Shown here piece by piece: positions 39,201-51,300 of a DNA stretch of 64,000 nucleotides (position 1 is its first letter; each line of letters opens with the position of its first letter). The translations under genes and the position numbers were made by a program. Source of the DNA: Raphanus sativus (taxonomy: Eukaryota; Streptophyta; Magnoliopsida; Brassicales; Brassicaceae). The notes under the pieces are model-generated. The model searched no databases, had not been told where the DNA came from, and saw nothing but the letters and a program-made list of their open reading frames with translations. Location: contig NC_079516.1 in NCBI RefSeq assembly GCF_000801105.2, forward strand, positions 49,645,265-49,709,264, written 5' to 3'.

Positions 39201-39330
39201 AACCCTAAACACAAACCGAATACTATATACCCAATCTCTTAACCAAAATCCCATGGCTAAACCGAAATCCCAATGGCTAAACCCATATCATAATATGTTC
39301 GATACTACAAATAGGATATAGTATAGTGGA
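33300..39330. repeat. Telomere-like (CCCTAAA)-derived minisatellite with embedded palindromic dyads
   Basis: About 6 kb of degenerate AAACCCTAAACCCAAAT units on plus. At roughly 100-250 bp spacing they are interrupted by dyads such as GCTATACTACATGCAGTATA followed by TAGTATGG, or TACTATACTACACTTTACAT followed by ATAGTATAG. A constant block with AAACAAACAAAAAGCC and TATGCACTAAACACAAATAC recurs near 33520, 34985, 35950, 36660, 37030, 37785, 38160 and 38905. It lies between the convergent transposase and Ulp1-like genes. Not a true telomere: units are irregular and internal to a transposon. No ORF in it looks like a protein. Confidence 0.92.
36100..39290. repeat. Higher-order tandem repeat, period about 1122 bp
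   Basis: Within the minisatellite a 1.12-kb block recurs: the segment at 36734-36970 repeats at 37856-38092 and 38978-39214, offset 1122 bp each time, with very few changes. The first copy lacks about 60 bp near 36410. The fragment after the N gap (45303 onward) starts inside the same block. Confidence 0.9.
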
Positions 39331-39761
39331 ATTGATAAAAGTTCAGTGATAGAGGAACAACAACATATATATGGGATATCGCCTGATTGGAATTTGGGTA
39401 TGCGAAATTCACAGAAATATCCTATGTCATGTGTAGGATGAACATTTAATAGAAATGCGGATTGAAATCTGGAAACTTAGAATAATGGCATCCACATACT
39501 ATACTATAGTTTATATGGCATAGTCTGCGGAACAGTTGCATGCAAAATAGTTTAGCAGACATATAACTGCATAGTAATTAATCAGAACGGATGCACGAAA
39601 GTTACTAACACAAACCACATAAGAAAACCAAAATACCGTTAATGACAATGAAATAAACATAGCAACAATGTAGAGTGTTTGGAGAAAGTAGGTTTAAAGA
39701 AAAAACTGACAAAGAGGGAGGTCCAAATAAACAGGCACACAGACAATTAAATTAGAAGTAT

Positions 39762-42700
39762 TTATTTGGATGGGGAAACCGGAAAGTCAACCAAATATTT
39801 GGGGTTGAATGTCCCAAAAGCTTCAACTGCATAGGTCTGAGCTGCAAGTGCAAGAGCCTCCGCGTTAAGATGTGCTGCCTGAGAGATGTTATTGCTGGCA
39901 TGCAGTTCCATAAGTAGAATCGATGCAATACAAGAGAATTCTGCAAAATATTTTAGAATCCGTCAACACGAGCAACCAATCTAAAGTAATCAGAAATACA
40001 AACTATTCTATATATGCGGGTAAAATAGTATGGATAGTAGCGTACCTCTTTGTTCACACAACAATGAGAGATCAAGACGCCTTATGGGCATTGCACCTTC
40101 GGCCGATGCTTTCCCGCTGTTAAGCCCTATAAGTAGGGGTAGAAGAACGACAATCGGATTCAAGACGGCTACGATCTTGTCGTCACTAAGACATGACGGG
40201 TTACAATCTAAAACATGAATGCTCCAGTTGGCTATATCAACGACAACACCAATCCAATGCCACCTGTCCGCTTGCAATGGGAAGTATAATACTTGGACTT
40301 TAGCATCCCACGTCATATTAGGGAACCCTGGATTTGCGAATATATTGGAGAAGCTGAAATTGCCTATGTCCTTGACACGACAGAATTGCTGGTATTCAAG
40401 ACGAAGGGATTCCACAAAAGATGCTGGCAAAAAATCATAAGTTGTGATCCCCGCAACACGGAGGCGCCTTCGAATAAATGTTACCACCATGTCTGCGGCC
40501 TGTAGAAATTTAAACATAAGGGGCGAATTGAGACGGTGAAAATATATAGTTACAGAGATTACCTTTGGTGTTTGCATCTGTGCTGAATCAAAAAAGGACT
40601 GGAAAACCGTATTGTCAACGGTAACACCTTCCCCTATATCGTACTCCCTACACGGAAAACATAATAAATATTAGTGGTTAGAGGTTTGTACGAATAAGGA
40701 TGATGTTATGATACCTTGCTGTCTGCATAACGGTGCGAAAACCGGCTACACGGAATGCATTAGGGCGCACACATGGTGCAAATCGACCAACAAAAGGGCC
40801 AACATTTGTTTCTGCCACAAAAGATCCCGATGTTTTTGCAGGGGACGTCGCAACAGTTGAAGGGACCTCAGGAATATCTGGCTTTTTTGTTTCTGGAACA
40901 AGAGACCCCGATGGGTTTGCTAGTGACGTCGCAGCCGGTGAAGGCTCCTCAGGAATAGTTGGCATTTTCGTTTCTTTACCAGACTGTTTTGGTTTGGTGG
41001 TAGCAGCAGAGGAAGCCTCCTCCTTCATTGTTGGAACTTTGTTCGAAACTTGTTTTGCACGGGATCCACCTTTTTTACCCTTCTGTTTCTTGACAGGAAG
41101 TGGAGGAGGCGTATATTTGGAGTTCGGGCATCGAGCCCTTTTGCTTGACCGCCTCTGCCTTTCACCGTCAATAATGTTTTCGCTACCAACTTCGCCTGTT
41201 GTTGGTTGGTCTGTCACATCGGAGTTGAGTTGTTGTTCTGAGGACACACCCTGGGATGCCTGCGAAAATGTAAATTCACATTGTTAGTTATCCCCTAACA
41301 ATACAGAAGTGGAAAGAAAGAACAGCTTAGTTTCAGGTAAGTTTGTTCCATACTATTATTCCATACGAGTACAGTATGAAATTAAAATATATTAATCTTA
41401 CATTGTCTCCACCAATCCCAGATGTTTCAGGCGCATCAGAAGCGACCTGCAAAGCTGGATCGGAAACAATAACATCACTTTCCATATCTACTGTCCCACC
41501 CTCGCTATGTCCTTCTTTATCAGGGGCTTCCGAATCAGTCTGCAAAGACAAAAAAATGGTAAGTTCCATACTATTATTGATCCCAAAATAGTATGGAACA
41601 AACTTACCTCTTCGTTTGGAATCTCAGCAGATTGAGGCCCACGTATAGGAAGCTGAGCAACAGCGATCTCCAAAGATGGATCGGAAACTACATGATGGCT
41701 TTCCACATTTGAGGACTTATCTGATCCAATGGCAGCCTCGGCATTTCCTTCATTCTCAGTGGCTTCAGAAACAGCCTGAAAATGACAAAAACGGTAGAAA
41801 GTTCGGTAAGATCTTCAAATAAGTGTTCACTGTCAATAAGTTACTATACTATACTATTTCGGTGTATAGTATTCTAGTTTGTAATAGTGACTAAATAATG
41901 TGGTCTCGCAATAATCGACGTTACTATGGAAACAAAACTCGAGACAAGCTACGTTGAGACTCTACAAACAGGATAAATACACGGCACTTACAGCTAGCTC
42001 CGCAATTATATCCTCAATACAAGCAGTATCGCGTTCAGTCGGACTGGACATCCTTTCAGGTGATGCATCCTCTGGAGATTCGACAGGAAAAGCCGGTGAT
42101 AAACTACCAGGTGATAAACGACCACTCTCGCCAGGACTTGTCTGCACAGGTAATTTAGGGTGAGAAACAACAATTCCATACCATTTTTATTATATAGTAT
42201 AAAAGCGACGAACCATCGTCTCGGGGACGGCAGAAGGGACCGTAGGATGGGTAGAAACAGGGCGGACGTCATCTCCTCGAACTTGCGTACGCACTGAAGA
42301 GCCTAAAAGGACATCCTTTAAGGACTGAATTTCGCCACATATGCCTTCTTTTAAGCTTGTTACAATGGGTAAAGCGCGGGCATGTAGTTCGGTTGCAACC
42401 AAACGTGCGAGCGTAGATACATCAAACACTCCTGGAAGCCCCTCTGTATTGGCGTTTTCAGGCCGGTCGGCCTCAGCATTCCCAGCAGGCTGCCCAACTG
42501 TTTCTGAACTCGACGCTCCCAATCCTCCAACCCCTTTCGATTGCTTTGCATCAGAAGCCTTAACACCTCCACGCCAGGTATTGATTTCAAACGGGAACCT
42601 ATCTCGAATCAATGAGACCATGTGATTGACTCGTAGATCGTCCTTCTCAGCTGTCAATGGTGGGATGTCGGACCCTTCGCATAGTATGGAACGAACCGGA

Positions 42701-43678
42701 GCCTGCATGTACAGGACAAATAAGCACCTCAACATAAACGGAGAAAATGAAATAGTGTGCAACACATACCTGACCGGTTAGTTCAAGGGTTTGCACAGTC
42801 ACAATATTTATTTTCACAGACCGCGCACATACTCCATCAACAATGTCTTCAATCGGAAGATCATCAGAAACCAGATCTTCCCCTAAACGTGGATCTGCAA
42901 TTATTTGTGGGCAACTGCACACGGTGACTAGAACCATAGCATGGGCGAACCCTTGTATGGCAAGGGTGTCTTGGGCCAATTGTCCTGCCGACCTTATCTT
43001 TCCGCTTGAAACCGTTAACAAAAAAGACTCCCTTCCCCAGGGATATTCTAGAAACATCCCAATATCACCAACCATCTCTACTACCTCAGGTCTTAGCTGG
43101 GTTGAACCACTGGTTGGGCACAAAATACCTTCTACAAGAAGGAGAAGAGATAAACGCAATCGGGTTTCCTCGTCTTTATACTTTTCTTTTTGTGCCAATT
43201 TGGAGATGATCCAATCCGGAGTGATAGTCTCCTCACTGCCAAACAACGTTTTCCACATGACTCCATCCCCACCAACTTGCTTTGCCTTCGCTTTACCCTT
43301 TTTTTTCCCTTTAACCAATTGCTGTCCACCAAGAGAAGATGTTGGAGGCAACCCACAATTGAGTCCGGTCACTAAAGCAAATTCTCCAATACCATATCGT
43401 ATAGGCTTCCCTGCAAACAACCACCACAGCTCATACAGCTTCCGCGTAACCAACTGCCGGGACAATAACTGGTGAGCAAACATCACTGAAAATGTATGCC
43501 CTCCCATCAACATTAGCTGGCGAAACTGCGACTCAGCCAACAACTCCTGTTGAGCATCCGTTAGTGCTCCTTTTACAACTTCAATCCACCGCAAATTGAA
43601 GTAGTTGTTTATTCTTTTCCGCCCCGAGGGTTCATACCCCGTCTGAAACAAGCGCTCTGGCAAACCAAACTCTTCCAT
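39762..43678 (-). CDS. MULE-encoded DUF1985 / Ulp1-like cysteine protease protein (copy 1)
   Basis: Nine exons: 43678-42770, 42702-42214, 42141-41992, 41775-41608, 41539-41402, 41259-40715, 40647-40563, 40499-40046, 39940-39762 (3117 nt, 1038 aa, frame open throughout). Exon 1 (residues 1-303) matches the DUF1985 type: LFQTGYEPSGRKRINNYFN, LWWLFAGKPIRYGIGEFALV, TGLNCG. The middle is long and low-complexity, with Ser/Glu/Pro-rich segments and a basic patch (RQRRSSKRARCPNSKYTPPP). The C-terminus is a C48 (Ulp1) peptidase-like domain: His909 in DRWHWIGVV and Asp926 in HVLDCN, spaced 17 as in Ulp1. A candidate Cys983 sits in EFSCIASILL rather than the usual DCG. Genes of this kind are known from Kaonashi (KIU) and related MULEs. 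Possible roles are SUMO/ubiquitin-like cleavage or DNA binding with anti-silencing; neither is shown here. Upstream exon(s) near 44.8-45.0 kb may be untranslated. Confidence 0.88.
41843..41875. promoter_or_regulatory. ATAGTATAGT motif cluster in a Ulp1-like gene intron
   Basis: ACTATACTATACTAT at 41843-41857 followed by TATAGTATT about 8 bp later, forming an inverted pair in an intron. One of many such sites in the element (examples: 29055, 31556, 31879, 31901, 32597, 32783, 33496, 39497, 43890, 43911, 44129, 44606). Proposed protein-binding motif, see findings. Confidence 0.55.
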
Positions 43679-44640
43679 ACTGTAAATGCAAATAAATAAT
43701 TTTAGGTGTTGCATATTAAAAACAGAGATCGAAAGTCTACACTATTAAGTTCCATCAAATAGAACAGAAACAGAAATCGCTAACCATAAATTGTATCGCC
43801 AGTCTAGACTATATATATCCATGAAATAGTAAGGAAAGAATAAATCCTAGTAATCCTTGGCACAACAATATTTACAAAATTTTTAGTCCCATACTATACA
43901 TTTATTTATTATAGTATAGTCAGTATCTTTTGAAAGACTACTAATTCAGTTATGGAAACGAAGCCAACCCAACAGACAACACAACAGAACAAAGTAAAGT
44001 AAACATCAAATAATAATATGCATCCTACACTATGTATTTGCATTATATAGTATGGAAATAACAATCGTCACACGCAATGGAGTTTCCATACACCAACGCT
44101 AGCAAATTTATACTATATAGCAACATATTATAGTATAGTAAGGTAATCTGTTTCCATATAAACCAAACTCTTCCATACTGTAAATGCAAATAAATAATTT
44201 TAGGTGTTCCATATTACAAACAGAGATCAAAAGTCTACACTTTTAAGTTGCATCACATAGATCAGAAACAGAAATCGCTAACCCTAAATTGTGATCGCCA
44301 GTCTAGACTATATATATTCATCAAATAGTAAGGCAAAAATAAATCGTAGTACTCCTTGGCACAACAATAGTTACAATACTTTTCGTCCCATACTATACAA
44401 TTTATTATTATATTATAGTCAGTTTCTCTTCAAAATCTACTAATTTAGTTATGGAAACGAAGCCAACCCAACAGACAACACAACAGTACAAGGTAAAGCA
44501 AACATCAATTAATAATATGCATCCTACACTAAGTATTTGCATCATATAGTATGGAAATAACATTCGGCAGATGCAATGGCGTTTCCATAAACCAACGCTA
44601 CCAAAACTATACTATATAGTAACATATTGTAGTATAGTAA
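43663..44640 (-). repeat. About 500-bp tandem duplication at the 5' end of the Ulp1-like gene
   Basis: 43663-44160 and 44161-44640 are diverged head-to-tail copies: AACCAAACTCTTCCATACTG at 43663 and again at 44161, then matching blocks in the same order. The right copy duplicates the start codon region (ATG at 44176 on minus, reading MEEFGLYGN before leaving the frame). Both carry paired ATAGTATAGT motifs. Confidence 0.85.
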
Positions 44641-45202
44641 GTGTATCTGTTTCCATATGTCTCAGTCGCTTATGGAAACCATAGCAAACCAACACACACG
44701 AGAACCCTAAATGCTGAATCAAAGAACACAGACAACGAAAAGAAAAACAACCCAAAAACACACACCCAAGAACCCTTAATACTATTCAGAGAACACAGAA
44801 AATTTCGGTACTCACCTCCACCGCCGCTGATTTTCCCGTCCTCCTCAAATCGCTACACTGCGGACCAAAATTCACTCGTTAGTTTCGGAAACAGTTACTT
44901 CTGAAGCCGCCTCGCAATTAGATTTAAACAGTAGACTAAATTGCACAAGTTAATCGAGTGATTGTACCTTGATTTAATCGCTCCTCCACTCTGTAATCGA
45001 CCGAACCACCGTCAATCGCCACCGCTGCCGTAACCCTTACTTTCAGTTGCCGTAAACTTTCTCCGGCAAACACAGAGAAACTTTCTTTAGTTTTTTTTTG
45101 GTCTCGTGTAATGGTTTTGAATAAAAAACCGTTCAGTTTCCAAATCAACCGCTTTCGAGAAAATACTAGGCTGTGGGCCCAACAAAATTTCACGCGCAGG
45201 CC

Positions 45203-45302
45203 NNNNNNNNNNNNNNNNNNNNNNNNNNNNNNNNNNNNNNNNNNNNNNNNNNNNNNNNNNNNNNNNNNNNNNNNNNNNNNNNNNNNNNNNNNNNNNNNNN
45301 NN
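45203..45302. other. Assembly gap, 100 N
   Basis: Placeholder of exactly 100 N separating the two copies of the 6.75-kb repeat. The true size is unknown and may be zero or negative (an overlap). Confidence 0.99.
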
Positions 45303-48300
45303 CCCAAATACTAAACCCTAAACCCAAATAGTCAACCCTAAACCCAAATCGCATACTATAAACCCTATCTGTAAAGAAACACAATAACGTACCACACTTT
45401 GCGCTATACTACATTTATTATATAGTATGGACTCAGACAAGGCAACAAACATAAAGCCATATAACCTAAACCCAAACCGTAGTCCCTAATACTACGTTCC
45501 GCTATACTACATGAGGTATATAGTATGAACGCAGACAAAGAAACAAACATAAAGCCTAATGATCTAAACCCAAATCGTAGTCCCAATTACTAAACCCTAA
45601 CCCCAAATAGTAAACCCTTAACCATAACCATGAACCCAATCCAAAACCCAAACCGTATACCGAAATCCAAACTCTAAATCTAATTCCAGAAATCTAAACC
45701 CATACCACTCGGCGTACTATACTACACTTTACATATAGTATAGTGCCAGATAAACAAACCAACAAAAAAGCATATGCACTAAACACAAATACTATACCCT
45801 AAACCCATATAGTTAACCTTAAACCCTAAACCCTATACCCTAAACTCCTACACCCTAAACCCAAACCGTATACTATAAACCCAATATGTAAACCAAAATC
45901 CCAAACTCTATAACCATACCTTACTTTAATATAAACTATTACCATCGTATAGTATAGTCCGAAACTAACAAACAAGCATAATGCCAAATGCACTAAACCC
46001 ATATAGTTAACCTTTAACACATATGGTAAACCGTAAACCCAAATCGTAAACCCTAAACACAAACCGAATACTATATACCCAATCTCTTAACCAAAATCCC
46101 ATGGCTAAACCGAAATCCCAATGGCTAAACCCATATCATAATATGTTCGATACTACAAATAGGATATAGTATAGTGGAATTGATAAAAGTTCAGTGATAG
46201 AGGAACAACAACATATATATGGGATATCGCCTGATTGGAATTTGGGTATGCGAAATTCACAGAAATATCCTATGTCATGTGTAGGATGAACATTTAATAG
46301 AAATGCGGATTGAAATCTGGAAACTTAGAATAATGGCATCCACATACTATACTATAGTTTATATGGCATAGTCTGCGGAACAGTTGCATGCAAAATAGTT
46401 TAGCAGACATATAACTGCATAGTAATTAATCAGAACGGATGCACGAAAGTTACTAACACAAACCACATAAGAAAACCAAAATACCGTTAATGACAATGAA
46501 ATAAACATAGCAACAATGTAGAGTGTTTGGAGAAAGTAGGTTTAAAGAAAAAACTGACAAAGAGGGAGGTCCAAATAAACAGGCACACAGACAATTAAAT
46601 TAGAAGTATTTATTTGGATGGGGAAACCGGAAAGTCAACCAAATATTTGGGGTTGAATGTCCCAAAAGCTTCAACTGCATAGGTCTGAGCTGCAAGTGCA
46701 AGAGCCTCCGCGTTAAGATGTGCTGCCTGAGAGATGTTATTGCTGGCATGCAGTTCCATAAGTAGAATCGATGCAATACAAGAGAATTCTGCAAAATATT
46801 TTAGAATCCGTCAACACGAGCAACCAATCTAAAGTAATCAGAAATACAAACTATTCTATATATGCGGGTAAAATAGTATGGATAGTAGCGTACCTCTTTG
46901 TTCACACAACAATGAGAGATCAAGACGCCTTATGGGCATTGCACCTTCGGCCGATGCTTTCCCGCTGTTAAGCCCTATAAGTAGGGGTAGAAGAACGACA
47001 ATCGGATTCAAGACGGCTACGATCTTGTCGTCACTAAGACATGACGGGTTACAATCTAAAACATGAATGCTCCAGTTGGCTATATCAACGACAACACCAA
47101 TCCAATGCCACCTGTCCGCTTGCAATGGGAAGTATAATACTTGGACTTTAGCATCCCACGTCATATTAGGGAACCCTGGATTTGCGAATATATTGGAGAA
47201 GCTGAAATTGCCTATGTCCTTGACACGACAGAATTGCTGGTATTCAAGACGAAGGGATTCCACAAAAGATGCTGGCAAAAAATCATAAGTTGTGATCCCC
47301 GCAACACGGAGGCGCCTTCGAATAAATGTTACCACCATGTCTGCGGCCTGTAGAAATTTAAACATAAGGGGCGAATTGAGACGGTGAAAATATATAGTTA
47401 CAGAGATTACCTTTGGTGTTTGCATCTGTGCTGAATCAAAAAAGGACTGGAAAACCGTATTGTCAACGGTAACACCTTCCCCTATATCGTACTCCCTACA
47501 CGGAAAACATAATAAATATTAGTGGTTAGAGGTTTGTACGAATAAGGATGATGTTATGATACCTTGCTGTCTGCATAACGGTGCGAAAACCGGCTACACG
47601 GAATGCATTAGGGCGCACACATGGTGCAAATCGACCAACAAAAGGGCCAACATTTGTTTCTGCCACAAAAGATCCCGATGTTTTTGCAGGGGACGTCGCA
47701 ACAGTTGAAGGGACCTCAGGAATATCTGGCTTTTTTGTTTCTGGAACAAGAGACCCCGATGGGTTTGCTAGTGACGTCGCAGCCGGTGAAGGCTCCTCAG
47801 GAATAGTTGGCATTTTCGTTTCTTTACCAGACTGTTTTGGTTTGGTGGTAGCAGCAGAGGAAGCCTCCTCCTTCATTGTTGGAACTTTGTTCGAAACTTG
47901 TTTTGCACGGGATCCACCTTTTTTACCCTTCTGTTTCTTGACAGGAAGTGGAGGAGGCGTATATTTGGAGTTCGGGCATCGAGCCCTTTTGCTTGACCGC
48001 CTCTGCCTTTCACCGTCAATAATGTTTTCGCTACCAACTTCGCCTGTTGTTGGTTGGTCTGTCACATCGGAGTTGAGTTGTTGTTCTGAGGACACACCCT
48101 GGGATGCCTGCGAAAATGTAAATTCACATTGTTAGTTATCCCCTAACAATACAGAAGTGGAAAGAAAGAACAGCTTAGTTTCAGGTAAGTTTGTTCCATA
48201 CTATTATTCCATACGAGTACAGTATGAAATTAAAATATATTAATCTTACATTGTCTCCACCAATCCCAGATGTTTCAGGCGCATCAGAAGCGACCTGCAA

Positions 48301-51300
48301 AGCTGGATCGGAAACAATAACATCACTTTCCATATCTACTGTCCCACCCTCGCTATGTCCTTCTTTATCAGGGGCTTCCGAATCAGTCTGCAAAGACAAA
48401 AAAATGGTAAGTTCCATACTATTATTGATCCCAAAATAGTATGGAACAAACTTACCTCTTCGTTTGGAATCTCAGCAGATTGAGGCCCACGTATAGGAAG
48501 CTGAGCAACAGCGATCTCCAAAGATGGATCGGAAACTACATGATGGCTTTCCACATTTGAGGACTTATCTGATCCAATGGCAGCCTCGGCATTTCCTTCA
48601 TTCTCAGTGGCTTCAGAAACAGCCTGAAAATGACAAAAACGGTAGAAAGTTCGGTAAGATCTTCAAATAAGTGTTCACTGTCAATAAGTTACTATACTAT
48701 ACTATTTCGGTGTATAGTATTCTAGTTTGTAATAGTGACTAAATAATGTGGTCTCGCAATAATCGACGTTACTATGGAAACAAAACTCGAGACAAGCTAC
48801 GTTGAGACTCTACAAACAGGATAAATACACGGCACTTACAGCTAGCTCCGCAATTATATCCTCAATACAAGCAGTATCGCGTTCAGTCGGACTGGACATC
48901 CTTTCAGGTGATGCATCCTCTGGAGATTCGACAGGGAAAGCCGGTGATAAACTACCAGGTGATAAACGACCACTCTCGCCAGGACTTGTCTGCACAGGTA
49001 ATTTAGGGTGAGAAACAACAATTCCATACCATTTTTATTATATAGTATAAAAGCGACGAACCATCGTCTCGGGGACGGCAGAAGGGACCGTAGGATGGGT
49101 AGAAACAGGGCGGACGTCATCTCCTCGAACTTGCGTACGCACTGAAGAGCCTAAAAGGACATCCTTTAAGGACTGAATTTCGCCACATATGCCTTCTTTT
49201 AAGCTTGTTACAATGGGTAAAGCGCGGGCATGTAGTTCGGTTGCAACCAAACGTGCGAGCGTAGATACATCAAACACTCCTGGAAGCCCCTCTGTATTGG
49301 CGTTTTCAGGCCGGTCGGCCTCAGCATTCCCAGCAGGCTGCCCAACTGTTTCTGAACTCGACGCTCCCAATCCTCCAACCCCTTTCGATTGCTTTGCATC
49401 AGAAGCCTTAACACCTCCACGCCAGGTATTGATTTCAAACGGGAACCTATCTCGAATCAATGAGACCATGTGATTGACTCGTAGATCGTCCTTCTCAGCT
49501 GTCAATGGTGGGATGTCGGACCCTTCGCATAGTATGGAACGAACCGGAGCCTGCATGTACAGGACAAATAAGCACCTCAACATAAACGGAGAAAATGAAA
49601 TAGTGTGCAACACATACCTGACCGGTTAGTTCAAGGGTTTGCACAGTCAGAATATTTATTTTCACAGACCGCGCACATACTCCATCAACAATGTCTTCAA
49701 TCGGAAGATCATCAGAAACCAGATCTTCCCCTAAACGTGGATCTGCAATTATTTGTGGGCAACTGCACACGGTGACTAGAACCATAGCATGGGCGAACCC
49801 TTGTATGGCAAGGGTGTCTTGGGCCAATTGTCCTGCCGACCTTATCTTTCCGCTTGAAACCGTTAACAAAAAAGACTCCCTTCCCCAGGGATATTCTAGA
49901 AACATCCCAATATCACCAACCATCTCTACTACCTCAGGTCTTAGCTGGGTTGAACCACTGGTTGGGCACAAAATACCTTCTACAAGAAGGAGAAGAGATA
50001 AACGCAATCGGGTTTCCTCGTCTTTATACTTTTCTTTTTGTGCCAATTTGGAGATGATCCAATCCGGAGTGATAGTCTCCTCACTGCCAAACAACGTTTT
50101 CCACATGACTCCATCCCCACCAACTTGCTTTGCCTTCGCTTTACCCTTTTTTTTCCCTTTAACCAATTGCTGTCCACCAAGAGAAGATGTTGGAGGCAAC
50201 CCACAATTGAGTCCGGTCACTAAAGCAAATTCTCCAATACCATATCGTATAGGCTTCCCTGCAAACAACCACCACAGCTCATACAGCTTCCGCGTAACCA
50301 ACTGCCGGGACAATAACTGGTGAGCAAACATCACTGAAAATGTATGCCCTCCCATCAACATTAGCTGGCGAAACTGCGACTCAGCCAACAACTCCTGTTG
50401 AGCATCCGTTAGTGCTCCTTTTACAACTTCAATCCACCGCAAATTGAAGTAGTTGTTTATTCTTTTCCGCCCCGAGGGTTCATACCCCGTCTGAAACAAG
50501 CGCTCTGGCAAACCAAACTCTTCCATACTGTAAATGCAAATAAATAATTTTAGGTGTTGCATATTAAAAACAGAGATCGAAAGTCTACACTATTAAGTTC
50601 CATCAAATAGAACAGAAACAGAAATCGCTAACCATAAATTGTATCGCCAGTCTAGACTATATATATCCATGAAATAGTAAGGAAAGAATAAATCCTAGTA
50701 ATCCTTGGCACAACAATATTTACAAAATTTTTTGTCCCATACTATACATTTATTTATTATAGTATAGTCAGTATCTTTTGAAAGACTACTAATTCAGTTA
50801 TGGAAACGAAGCCAACCCAACAGACAACACAACAGAACAAAGTAAAGTAAACATCAAATAATAATATGCATCCTACACTATGTATTTGCATTATATAGTA
50901 TGGAAATAACAATCGTCACACGCAATGGAGTTTCCATACACCAACGCTAACAAATTTATACTATATAACAACATATTATAGTATAGTAAGGTAATCTGTT
51001 TCCATATAAACCAAACTCTTCCATACTGTAAATGCAAATAAATAATTTTAGGTGTTCCATATTACAAACAGAGATCAAAAGTCTACACTTTTAAGTTGCA
51101 TCACATAGATCAGAAACAGAAATCGCTAACCCTAAATTGTGATCGCCAGTCTAGACTATATATATTCATCAAATAGTAAGGCAAAAATAAATCGTAGTAC
51201 TCCTTCGCACAACAATAGTTACAATACTTTTCGTCCCATACTATACAATTTATTATTATATTATAGTTAGTTTCTCTTCAAAATCTACTAATTTAGTTAT

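Larger units (their letters stand above)
38454..45202. repeat. Copy 1 of a 6.75-kb near-identical direct repeat
   Basis: Corresponds base for base to 45303-52050 (offset 6848, or 6849 left of a 1-nt indel near 38540). I found only about 15 differences by eye. It ends exactly at the N gap. Confidence 0.95.

Noticed and set aside
33421..39214. Many 60-84 aa ORFs rich in Gly/Leu/Tyr (e.g. 36734-36970 and its copies)
   Set aside because: They are translations of the telomere-like repeat on the minus strand and have no domain or start context.
33300..39330. A true interstitial telomere or chromosome end
   Set aside because: The repeats are irregular, mixed with non-telomeric spacers and dyads, and lie inside a TSD-bounded MULE.
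42843..43475. A 210-aa plus-strand ORF opposite the DUF1985 exon (and its copy at 49691-50323)
   Set aside because: It is antisense to a well-supported exon; composition is not protein-like and no splice partners are seen.
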